Below, piece after piece: positions 1 to 5,386 of a stretch of DNA of 5,386 nucleotides; position 1 is the stretch's first letter; the number at the start of each line of letters is the position of its first letter. A program made the position numbers and the translations under genes. The notes beneath the pieces were generated by a model, which did not search any database, was not told where the DNA came from, and saw nothing but the letters and a program-made list of their open reading frames with translations. The stretch is from an uncultured Eubacteriales bacterium (GTDB lineage: Bacteria > Bacillota > Clostridia > Oscillospirales > Oscillospiraceae): positions 1 to 5,386 of the forward strand of contig URPI01000150.1 of the NCBI GenBank assembly GCA_900549705.1, in the 5' to 3' direction.

Positions 1-19
1 TCTGTTGACGTACAAACCC

Positions 20-81
20 CTCCGGTTTCGCTAACGCTCAACCACCTCCCCTTCCCAGGGGAGGCATGGGCGCTTCGCGCC
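20..81. repeat. REP-like intergenic repeat with two hairpins
   Basis: This stretch contains two perfect stem-loops in a row. The first has arms CCTCCCC (45-51) and GGGGAGG (58-64) around a 6-nt loop. The second has arms GGCGC (69-73) and GCGCC (77-81) around TTC. The leading sequence, CTCCGGTTTCGCTAACGCTC from position 20, resembles short dispersed repeats I associate with Oscillospiraceae-type genomes; that part is recall, not something the window proves. No T-tract follows either hairpin on either strand, so a Rho-independent terminator is unlikely. The element may begin before the window. Confidence 0.5.
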
Positions 82-125
82 GTAGGTCATCACGCTGTCT
101 GTCGATTTATGTCGATGAGATTCAT

Positions 126-154
126 TTGATTTCACATCCCCTCCATGGTATCTG
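126..154 (+). promoter_or_regulatory. Weak candidate sigma-A promoter for the MBL-fold gene
   Basis: A TTGATT -35-like hexamer (126-131, 4 of 6 matches to TTGACA) lies 17 bp before TATCTG (149-154, 3 of 6 matches to TATAAT). A TG one base before the -10, at 146-147, would give an extended -10 and could compensate for the poor hexamer. It sits about 40 bp before the start codon at 196. Two copies of GTCGAT (101-106 and 111-116), one helical turn apart, lie just upstream and could be an activator or repressor site; this is speculative. Confidence 0.3.
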
Positions 155-195
155 TTCAGTGAAGCATCCAAAAAAAGAAATACGGAGGGAACAAC

Positions 196-1305
196 ATGAA
201 TGCTTGTGTAAAAAAGCGGCTGCACGTCATTCTGGCGTTGCTGCTGTGCCTGTCGCTGGCCATTCTCCCCTGCGCTGCCCATGCAGCCGGGCAGGTCGAC
301 GGAAACCTGCAAATTGTCTTTCTCGATGTAGGGCAGGCCGACGCCGCCCTGGTGTTCAGCGGCGGGCAGACAATGCTGATTGACGGCGGCAATGCAGCGG
401 ATTCCAACACCATGTATGCTGTCATGCAGAGGTACGGCATCCGGGAGCTGGACTACGTCATCGGAACCCATGCCCACGAAGACCACATTGGCGGCATTGC
501 CGGTGCACTGAATTACGCAACAGTGAAAACTGCCTACTGCCCCGTGACGGATTACGATTCCCAGGCATTCCAAAACTTTAAGAAAGCGGTTGAGAACTGC
601 GGCTCCGCCATTACGGTTCCCAAAGCCGGGGACAGCTTCACGCTGGGGGATGCCGTCTGCACCATTCTGGCGGTGAATACCGGCAGCGACACCAACAACA
701 CTTCCATCGTCCTGCGCATTGTCTATGGCGGCACTTCCTTTTTGTTCACCGGGGATGCCGAGCGGGACACGGAGCAGGCCATTCTCGCCCGGGGCACCGA
801 TGTCCATTCCACGGTTTTGAAGGTGGGACATCATGGCTCCGACACCTCCACCGGCTATTTGTGGCTGCGGGAGGTTGACCCGGAATACGCCGTCATTTCC
901 GTGGGCAAGGGCAACAGCTACGGTCATCCCACCGAGGCTGTCCTCAGCCGTCTCCGGGACGCGGAGGTCACCACCTTTCGGACGGATATGCAGGGGGACA
1001 TCACCTGCACCTCCGATGGGATGAAGGTCACATTCTCCGTCAGCCGGAACGCAGATGCCAACGTGTTCGGCTCCATCGGGCCCAACAGTACGCAGAAGGA
1101 AACCCAAGTTCCGAAAAATGATGCTGCCACAGCGGTTCAGCCGGTGGGGCAAAGCTACATCCTGAACACCAATACAAAGAAATTCCATTATCCCTCCTGC
1201 GGCAGCGTCAGGCAGATGAAGGACTCCAACAAGCAGTTTTATACTGGCTCCCGCAATGATGTGATTGCAAAGGGCTATGTTCCCTGCAAGAAATGCAATC
1301 CGTAG
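196..1305 (+). CDS. Secreted ComEC/Rec2-type metallo-beta-lactamase-fold hydrolase with C-terminal Ada-like zinc module
   Basis: The 369-residue product is predicted to be an exported metal-dependent hydrolase, possibly a nuclease or phosphodiesterase. Residues 1-30 form a signal peptide with basic start (KKR), Leu-rich core and an AHA-A cleavage site; no lipobox is seen. Residues 38-283 are an MBL domain in ComEC style: FLDVGQADA (42-50), LIDGG (61-65), the metal motif H92-x-H94-x-D96-H97, FTGD with D187, GHHGSD with H212/H213, and YGHP with H244. All expected ligands are present, so it is probably active. The ComEC transmembrane channel is absent, since full ComEC is about twice this length, so it is not a DNA uptake channel. 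Residues 319-369 resemble the Ada metal-binding module: H331-x3-C335, then C364-x2-C367 at the extreme C terminus. GGAGGG at 184-189, 6 nt before ATG, supports the start. It ends in tandem TAG codons and faces the convergent gene. The substrate is unknown. Confidence 0.9.
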   Translation: MNACVKKRLHVILALLLCLSLAILPCAAHAAGQVDGNLQIVFLDVGQADAALVFSGGQTMLIDGGNAADSNTMYAVMQRYGIRELDYVIGTHAHEDHIGGIAGALNYATVKTAYCPVTDYDSQAFQNFKKAVENCGSAITVPKAGDSFTLGDAVCTILAVNTGSDTNNTSIVLRIVYGGTSFLFTGDAERDTEQAILARGTDVHSTVLKVGHHGSDTSTGYLWLREVDPEYAVISVGKGNSYGHPTEAVLSRLRDAEVTTFRTDMQGDITCTSDGMKVTFSVSRNADANVFGSIGPNSTQKETQVPKNDAATAVQPVGQSYILNTNTKKFHYPSCGSVRQMKDSNKQFYTGSRNDVIAKGYVPCKKCNP

Positions 1306-1353
1306 TAGACTGTCTTGACTAATAATTAACGAACAGCCAACGGCGATGCGTCT

Positions 1354-1489
1354 CTTGGCTTCCCCCGAGAGGAAGCTGGCCGGTTCCGAAGTGCCGTCTG
1401 ACAGCTTTTTAATTTTGGAATGATTGCCACCGGCAATCATAATTTTGAAAGATTCGCTGCGCTCTGCAACACCCCCGGGGGAAGCCAAG
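1354..1489. repeat. 136-bp inverted-repeat element (MITE-like)
   Basis: Terminal inverted repeats of 14 bp match perfectly: CTTGGCTTCCCCCG (1354-1367) and its reverse complement (1476-1489). Near the middle is a perfect 9-bp hairpin, ATGATTGCC (1420-1428) and GGCAATCAT (1432-1440), with a 3-nt loop. The left end also folds on itself (GCTTCC at 1358-1363 with GGAAGC at 1371-1376). Small size, terminal inverted repeats, no coding capacity and intergenic position fit a miniature mobile element or a dispersed structured repeat. I see no clear target-site duplication, so mobility is inferred. The family is not identified. Confidence 0.5.
1373..1410 (+). terminator. Possible Rho-independent terminator for the MBL-fold gene
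   Basis: AAGCTG (1373-1378) pairs with CAGCTT (1402-1407). Two G-U pairs can extend it, and inner CGG/CCG pairing is possible. It is followed by T-rich sequence (1406-1410, then AATTTT). It is the only hairpin with a T-run after the stop codon of the plus-strand gene, about 70 nt downstream. The stem is short and the loop long, so strength is uncertain. It lies inside the left half of the inverted-repeat element, so the repeat may supply the transcription stop. Confidence 0.4.
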
Positions 1490-1610
1490 CGGTGCAAACC
1501 TTTAGCCTGTACGCTCTACTACAGTCCGATGGGGAAGCTGCTGCCATTCAACAAGCCGCTCTGCTGCGGGGGCTTCGGGGCGACATACCCGTCGACCCCT
1601 GCAGAAGCAT
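1490..1610. other. Convergent intergenic DNA with a minor hairpin, no gene seen
   Basis: Between the inverted-repeat element and the minus-strand terminator I see no credible coding sequence. The short open frames here lack ribosome binding sites and recognisable products. One hairpin is visible: GGGGCGAC (1577-1584) pairs with GTCG (1591-1594) and CCCC (1596-1599), with one bulged A. A weaker inverted repeat, CTGTA/TACAG, lies around 1508-1525. Neither is followed by a T-run. The stretch may be decayed repeat DNA. Confidence 0.35.
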
Positions 1611-1614
1611 ATGC

Positions 1615-1648
1615 AAAAACATACCCCCTGGCTTTCGCCAGGGGGTAT
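1615..1648 (-). terminator. Rho-independent terminator of the surface-protein gene
   Basis: A perfect 12-bp stem (1621-1632 with 1637-1648, ATACCCCCTGGC and its complement) encloses a 4-nt loop. Read on the minus strand it is followed by G and five T (1619-1615). It begins 16 nt after the TAA stop of the minus-strand gene. This is a textbook intrinsic terminator. On the plus strand it lacks a following T-tract, so it appears to serve one direction only. Confidence 0.9.
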
Positions 1649-1664
1649 TGCTGTCCGCTATGAA

Positions 1665-4600
1665 TTATTCGCCGTAGACCTTCTTGCGATAGTACATCAC
1701 GCCGAAGGTGACAGGGATGGCAATGGCAACAATCACGGTCATGATGAGGACAAAGCCCCAGATGCTGCCCCCGGAGGAAGCAGACGTTGCGCCCTGCTTG
1801 ATGGTGAAGGTGGTCTTTGCAGAGCCGTCCTTCGACACAATGTTCAGGGTGTGGCTGCCCAAGCTCAGGCGGCCCAGGTATGCGGCGCTCAGTTCCACCA
1901 CGGTGGAGCCTTCGCTGACGGTGTAGCCGGTTGCGGGAACCGTTGCGCCGTCCACTTCCAGGCGGTCGAACTTGGCGTACTCCGCATTGGAGCGGAACAC
2001 CATGCCCTGATTGGAGGTATTGAGCCAGGTAGCGTCGCCGCCCTCGGTAACCTGATACTCCACGGCGTTATCCAGCCGTGCTTTGCACACGTCACAGCGT
2101 CCGTTGTTGTCCTTGTCTACATGACCGGTGGCAGGAAGCACCACGCTGGTGTGGTCGGTGATGGGGGTATTGCAGGTGACATCGGTGAACCACTGGCCGC
2201 AGTCGCAGATATAATACTGGGTGTTGCCATCGGTGGTGCAGGTGGCCGCCTTGGCGGGAACACGGGTCAGGTGGCTGGTGTGAACATGGGCATCGGCCTT
2301 GGAGTAGCCGCAGACGGTACACTTGCCGTCCGAACCGAAGGTGTGGGCAACCAGGTCGCCCTTGGCACCGCAGCGGGAGCAAACATTCCAGTGATAATTG
2401 GCATCCTTGCCCCAGGTGCTGGAGGCGGTGTGACCCAGCGCAGAGCCATAGGTAAAGGTCTCGGTTCCCTTGGCACCGCAGGAGCAGGTCTTATAGTAGA
2501 CGGCGGGACTGGTGCAGGTGGCCTGGGTTTTCAGGTTGGCAGAGGTGGGGTTCATCTGGTCATAAACGTGGGTCTGCTGCAAAGTCTCCGTCTTGGTCAT
2601 GCCGCAGACAGCGCAGGTATAAACCTTCTGACCGGGGGTGGTGTGGGTGGGCCAGGAGGTCACCACGCCGGCATTCCAGCGATGCTCACCCAGGTCGCTG
2701 ACGTTGTTATGGCCGCAGGTGGCAGGATGCCAGTGGTAGGTGGCGTTGCCCTGCCAGGTGGTAGCAAAGGTGTGCTGGTGGGTGGAAGGCTCCACCTCCT
2801 CGGTCTTGGTCGCACCGCAGACAGAGCAGGTATAGGTCTTCACGCCCTTGGTGGTAGCCGTGGGCTGGGTGGTAATCACGCCGGGATTCCAGATATGGTC
2901 GCCGACCTGAATCTTTTCATCCTTGTGCTCACAGGTGGCCGCTCTCCAGTGCTGAATTTCGTTGTGGCTCCACTGGTCGGAGAAGGTGTGACCCTTGGCT
3001 TCGCCATCGGTGAAGGTCTCCGTACCGACAGCACCGCAGACACAGCTGTAATAATAGGTAGCGGGAGTCGTGCAGGTAGCGGCGGATTTCAGATACTTGG
3101 CATCCACCACCCGCTGGTTGTATTCATGAGGCTGGCCGGGGATGACCTCCGTCTTCTTATAGCCGCAGTCCACGCAGGTGTAAACCTTTTCGCCGTCGAC
3201 GTTGTGACCCGCGTTCTTGGTAATCATGCCGTCGTCCCAGCGGTGGGGGCCAAAGCTGCCCTTTTCGTCGGTATGCTCACAGGTGGCAGGATGCCAATGG
3301 TTGTTCTCGTCGCAGTTCCACTGGTCGGAGAAGGTGTGACCCTTGGCCTCGCCATACAGGAAGGTCTCTGTGCCAACCTGGCCGCAGATGCAGCTGTAGT
3401 AGTATTCGGCGGGGCTGGTGCAGGTAGCAGCAGCCTTCAAATACTTGGCATCGGTGTTCTGCTGGTCAAATATATGCTCCGCAGAGGCAGGCAGCGTCTC
3501 GCTCTTTTGTGCGCCGCAGACGGTGCAGGTGTAAACCTTGGTGCCCTCAGAGGTATGGGTGGGCTGAACGGTAATCACACCGGCATCCCAGGTGTGGGGG
3601 CCGTAGTCGGAGGTCACGTCAGGGTGGCCGCAGGTGTCGGCGTGCCAGTGATAGTCCGCGTTCACCGTCCACTCAGGGCTGAAGGTATGGCCGGCAGGCT
3701 CACCATAGGCAAAGGTCTCCGTGCCCTTTTCACCGCACAGGCAGCTGTAGTAATAATAGGCAGGGCTGTCCGGGGTAGCGGCAGAAGCTAAGTAAGCATC
3801 GCTGACCACCTGCTGGTCAAAGGTATGCTCCGGAAGCTTGGGGATGGCCTCGATGTAGTTGTCGCCGCAGGCACAGATATACTGCACCTCGCCCTCGGTC
3901 AGATGGGTGGGCTGACGAATCACCGTGGCCACATAATCATGCTGATGCTCCGTGGCAGGAGGTTCTGTTACAGGAGGCTCGGTTACAGGAGGCTCGGTCA
4001 CGGGAGGTTCCGTCACCGGAGGCTCCGTCACCGGAGGCTCGGTCATGGGAGGCTCGGTTGTCTCCGGCACAGTCGGCTCTACGGTGGGCTGCTGGGGCAC
4101 AAAACCATAGCGGATCGGGCCGCCGTGGGCTGCATTGTCGATGGGGTTGACGCACACCAGGCCGGTGCCGGTGCTGTCCAGCAGCCAGCTCAGGTTTTCC
4201 AGTGCCTTTTCCACATCGGAGGCAATCTCCTCTGCCTTGCCGCTGGCATCCATCAGCGCCGTAAAGCGCAGCTCCCCATTCACCGTGCCAATGGCAAGAC
4301 CGGCATCCATATAAGTGCCGGAAGCAATGGAGCCGTCGGGAACCACGTTGCCCAGCACCAGATAATAGGAGTAGCCGGCATCCACCGGATTCTCAATCAC
4401 AGCCACGTTGCCCCAATGCTGGTCATAGGCATAGTACACATAGCCCCGTGCCGGTGCATAAACCGGCTGGGTGGTGGCAACGTTCACATACAGGCTCTCG
4501 CCGCCCCGGGGTGCATCGTAATGCTCCGGGAAGATGCAGCCGGGATTGGTCGTACCGTCCAGGGCGTTGGCCTGGTCGGCACGGCAGCCTGCATAGTCCA

Positions 4601-4808
4601 TAATATCATCGTAAAATTCCTCGGGCAGCGGGAAGTACCAGCTTTCCATGGTGCGGTTTCTCACCTGCTGGCGCTGCTCCTCGGTCAGCTCTGTGGTTCC
4701 TGCCATTTCCTCTGCATGGGAATGCAGGTGCATTTCCGGCAGTACACCGGCAATCAGAACTGCACACAGAAACAGGGATACCGCTTTCTGAAATACAGAT
4801 TTCTTCAT
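1665..4808 (-). CDS. Large membrane-anchored surface protein: degenerate M23-like domain, TEPP linker, Cys-rich modules, X2-like Ig domain
   Basis: The 1047-residue product has a signal peptide (1-32, KK start, cleavage near SHA-EE). Residues about 95-225 resemble an M23/LytM peptidase fold (PVYAPARGYVYYAY, later LAIGTVNGELRF) but lack its zinc ligands. A (TEPPx)7 linker at 251-285 follows. Residues 287-912 are Cys-rich modules: type A (YLKxAATCT, then YYYSCxCGxxGTETF) and type B (HTFSDQW, HWHxATC, then VYTCxVCG). The order is a partial B, A1-B1, A2-B2, A3-B3, B4, A5-B5, and a last module ending LPATGH and CDVC. Residues 913-1008 resemble an X2-type Ig domain (EYQVTEGG...FDRLEVDG...GSHTLNIVSKDG). 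A hydrophobic helix (about 1015-1038) and RKK tail anchor it in the membrane. GAAAGGAG at 4818-4825, 9 nt before ATG, fixes the start. The gene is monocistronic as far as can be seen. A role as a structural, adhesive or cell-wall-binding protein is inference; no enzyme active site is seen. Confidence 0.9.
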   Translation of the reverse strand: MKKSVFQKAVSLFLCAVLIAGVLPEMHLHSHAEEMAGTTELTEEQRQQVRNRTMESWYFPLPEEFYDDIMDYAGCRADQANALDGTTNPGCIFPEHYDAPRGGESLYVNVATTQPVYAPARGYVYYAYDQHWGNVAVIENPVDAGYSYYLVLGNVVPDGSIASGTYMDAGLAIGTVNGELRFTALMDASGKAEEIASDVEKALENLSWLLDSTGTGLVCVNPIDNAAHGGPIRYGFVPQQPTVEPTVPETTEPPMTEPPVTEPPVTEPPVTEPPVTEPPVTEPPATEHQHDYVATVIRQPTHLTEGEVQYICACGDNYIEAIPKLPEHTFDQQVVSDAYLASAATPDSPAYYYYSCLCGEKGTETFAYGEPAGHTFSPEWTVNADYHWHADTCGHPDVTSDYGPHTWDAGVITVQPTHTSEGTKVYTCTVCGAQKSETLPASAEHIFDQQNTDAKYLKAAATCTSPAEYYYSCICGQVGTETFLYGEAKGHTFSDQWNCDENNHWHPATCEHTDEKGSFGPHRWDDGMITKNAGHNVDGEKVYTCVDCGYKKTEVIPGQPHEYNQRVVDAKYLKSAATCTTPATYYYSCVCGAVGTETFTDGEAKGHTFSDQWSHNEIQHWRAATCEHKDEKIQVGDHIWNPGVITTQPTATTKGVKTYTCSVCGATKTEEVEPSTHQHTFATTWQGNATYHWHPATCGHNNVSDLGEHRWNAGVVTSWPTHTTPGQKVYTCAVCGMTKTETLQQTHVYDQMNPTSANLKTQATCTSPAVYYKTCSCGAKGTETFTYGSALGHTASSTWGKDANYHWNVCSRCGAKGDLVAHTFGSDGKCTVCGYSKADAHVHTSHLTRVPAKAATCTTDGNTQYYICDCGQWFTDVTCNTPITDHTSVVLPATGHVDKDNNGRCDVCKARLDNAVEYQVTEGGDATWLNTSNQGMVFRSNAEYAKFDRLEVDGATVPATGYTVSEGSTVVELSAAYLGRLSLGSHTLNIVSKDGSAKTTFTIKQGATSASSGGSIWGFVLIMTVIVAIAIPVTFGVMYYRKKVYGE
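2301..3830 (-). repeat. Tandem coding repeats of about 348 bp (Cys-rich A-B modules)
   Basis: This part of the surface-protein gene repeats with a period near 116 codons. HTFS/HTFA/HTAS module starts fall at residues 374, 491, 607, 679 and 793, giving spacings of 117, 116, 72 and 114. The short 72-residue step is where the A module is missing. The second and third copies are the most alike; a 31-bp stretch at 2969-2999 recurs exactly at 3317-3347. Each A-B pair carries six cysteines, except that the first A module has a proline (P346) where the others have the ATC cysteine. Confidence 0.85.
3954..4058 (-). repeat. Seven 15-bp repeats encoding a TEPPx linker
   Basis: Seven in-frame copies encode TEPPM, five TEPPV and TEPPA (residues 251-285). 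Copies differ at synonymous sites (for example GTTACA, GTCACG and GTCACC on the plus strand), so they are not all fresh duplications. Pro/Thr-rich runs like this are usual extended linkers or wall-spanning stalks in Gram-positive surface proteins. The number of units could vary between strains by slippage; this is inference. Confidence 0.9.
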
Positions 4809-4817
4809 GATGTTTCG

Positions 4818-4843
4818 CTCCTTTCAAGTGCCGCTGTGCGGCA
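4818..4843 (-). promoter_or_regulatory. 5'-UTR stem-loop and ribosome binding site of the surface-protein gene
   Basis: A perfect 6-bp stem (TGCCGC 4829-4834 with GCGGCA 4838-4843, 3-nt loop) sits 3 nt before the Shine-Dalgarno GAAAGGAG (4818-4825). With transcription starting about 7 nt after the -10 box, near 4848, the stem would lie a few nucleotides from the mRNA 5' end. There it could protect against 5'-dependent decay while leaving the ribosome site open. The hairpin is seen directly; the stabilising role is inference. Confidence 0.5.
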
Positions 4844-4854
4844 TTGGTATCTAC

Positions 4855-4882
4855 ATTATACATAAAATTTCACACTTTGCAA
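4855..4882 (-). promoter_or_regulatory. Sigma-A-type promoter of the surface-protein gene
   Basis: On the minus strand TTGCAA (4877-4882, 4 of 6 matches to the -35 consensus) is followed after 16 bp by a perfect TATAAT (4855-4860). The predicted start near 4848 gives a leader of about 40 nt. The DNA upstream is very AT-rich with A/T tracts, which could act as an UP-like element. Confidence 0.65.
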
Positions 4883-4883
4883 T

Positions 4884-5170
4884 GGGGTATTTCCCGGCTT
4901 TCTTTGGCAGAAGGGCATAAATTCGTCCATTTTACTAAAAATCACTTTTGGGTCATTTCTTGCAAATCAAAACCAATTTTGTAATTTCTCGTCATATTTT
5001 GTCCCCCTTTTGTTTTATTTCTTTCCATTCAGCCATTGTCGCCGCCGGGAAGATAACCACAAATTTCCATTTTCTTTGGGACATCTTTAATATATTCTTA
5101 ATGTTGGAAGAATCTGTAAACTGACAAAAAAATTCAGATTTCAGACATGAAATTTTTACATTTCCCCCGG
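4884..5170. other. AT-rich intergenic region with small dyads, no gene seen
   Basis: The base composition changes sharply here: 17 of 60 bases are G or C at 4921-4980, against 36 of 60 at 841-900 in the MBL-fold gene. No convincing open frame with a ribosome binding site is visible. Two small dyads could be regulator sites: ATTCTT/AAGAAT (5094-5099 and 5108-5113) and ATTTCA/TGAAAT (5138-5143 and 5148-5153). The region separates the minus-strand promoter from a plus-strand promoter candidate, so it is probably a divergent regulatory region. Confidence 0.45.
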
Positions 5171-5172
5171 GA

Positions 5173-5201
5173 TTGCGATTTTACGCAAACTGTGGTAGAC
5201 T
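5173..5201 (+). promoter_or_regulatory. Candidate plus-strand extended -10 promoter
   Basis: TTGCGA (5173-5178, 4 of 6) lies 17 bp before TAGACT (5196-5201, 4 of 6), with TGG directly before the -10, giving TGnTAGACT. Spacing and extended -10 are ideal although the hexamers are imperfect. A small dyad, TTGCG (5173-5177) and CGCAA (5184-5188), overlaps the -35 and could be an operator. Transcription would run into the GC-rich tandem repeats and towards whatever lies beyond the window. Confidence 0.5.
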
Positions 5202-5242
5202 ATAGAGAAGGTAAAAACCTACTGCCTGGGTTGGCAATATGT

Positions 5243-5386
5243 CGGTTAAACGCACACACCCACTGTAGGGGCGGATAGCCGCCCGTAACCGGATTTCCGC
5301 AAGTGCCCGGTTGAACGCATGCGCCCTGTAGGGGCGGCTAATAGCCGCCCGTAATCCCGGATTTCAGGAAGCACCCGGATGAGCGT
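5243..5386. repeat. GC-rich hairpin tandem repeat, about 65-68 bp unit, running off the window
   Basis: Two full units (5243-5307 and 5308-5375) and the start of a third (5376-5386) are seen. Each full unit has a CGGTTNAACGC start, a CTGTAGGGGCGG core and a CCGGATTTC tail. Each core is a hairpin: GGGCGG (5269-5274) with CCGCCC (5279-5284) in the first, and GGGCGGC (5332-5338) with GCCGCCC (5344-5350) in the second. The second copy has a 3-nt insertion that lengthens the stem rather than breaking it. Such GTAGGGGCGG...CCGCCCG repeats are, from memory, frequent between genes in gut Clostridia. There is no CRISPR-like constant repeat with unique spacers. Confidence 0.75.

Noticed and set aside
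196..1305. A competence (comEC) DNA uptake gene
   Set aside because: Only the MBL domain is present, behind a signal peptide; the multi-span channel domain and helix-hairpin-helix comEA context are absent.
31..1497. A 488-codon open frame on the minus strand opposite the MBL-fold gene
   Set aside because: It lies antisense to a gene with a clear ribosome binding site, signal peptide and catalytic motifs. Its translation is low-complexity Gly/Ala/Val-rich with no recognisable domain, as expected from a GC-rich gene read on the other strand.
2124..2138. LPATG (residues 891-895) as a sortase anchoring signal
   Set aside because: It lies about 150 residues from the C terminus inside a Cys-rich module and is not followed by a hydrophobic segment and basic tail. 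The protein ends instead with its own transmembrane helix and RKK tail.
1611..3791. A 726-codon open frame on the plus strand opposite the surface-protein gene
   Set aside because: It is the antisense shadow of the Cys-rich repeats; its apparent internal periodicity simply mirrors them. The frame also starts inside the terminator region and lacks a ribosome binding site.
5243..5386. CRISPR array
   Set aside because: The units are similar along their whole 65-68 bp length, with no alternation of constant repeats and unique spacers, and there are no cas genes in view.
31..5386. Shared origin of the repeats at the two window edges
   Set aside because: ACGCTCAACC (34-43) is close to the reverse complement of the repeat-unit starts near 5309 and 5377, but the match is only about 10 bp and could be chance.

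Overview
The window holds two convergent protein-coding genes, both for exported proteins, separated and flanked by repeat-rich intergenic DNA. It looks like a chromosomal piece of a gut-type Firmicute (class Clostridia, probably the Oscillospiraceae/Ruminococcaceae group). The reasons are strong AGGAGG-type ribosome binding sites, sigma-A-like promoters, GC-rich genes beside AT-rich promoter DNA, a large surface protein built from Cys-rich modules of a kind common in that group, and short GC-rich hairpin repeats between genes. The taxonomic call is inference from style, not from a marker gene.

Layout. Positions 1-90 carry a short REP-like repeat with two perfect hairpins. A weak candidate promoter (126-154) and a good ribosome binding site precede the plus-strand gene at 196-1305. 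That gene encodes a secreted, free-standing metallo-beta-lactamase-fold hydrolase of the ComEC/Rec2 type with a C-terminal Ada-like zinc-binding module. The convergent intergenic region (1306-1664) contains a 136-bp element with 14-bp terminal inverted repeats, a possible terminator for the plus-strand gene inside that element, and a clear Rho-independent terminator for the minus-strand gene. The minus-strand gene (1665-4808) encodes a 1047-residue surface protein. Its parts in order are a signal peptide, a domain resembling an M23/LytM peptidase that has lost its zinc ligands, a (TEPPx)7 linker, about ten Cys-rich modules, an X2-like Ig domain and a C-terminal membrane anchor. Its promoter, a 5'-UTR hairpin and its ribosome binding site are all readable at 4818-4882. 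From there to about 5170 the DNA is AT-rich with no gene seen. The right end has a plus-strand promoter candidate (5173-5201) leading into GC-rich tandem repeats (5243-5386) that run off the window.

How the genes relate. They are transcribed toward each other from separate promoters, so they are not an operon. Both products are predicted to act outside the membrane, but nothing in the sequence links their functions. I see no tRNA, rRNA, CRISPR array, transposase or defence system. The most notable observations are the inactivated M23-like domain, the loss of one module from the repeat array, and the three different non-coding repeat families in 5.4 kb. I did not find evidence for a wholly new system.
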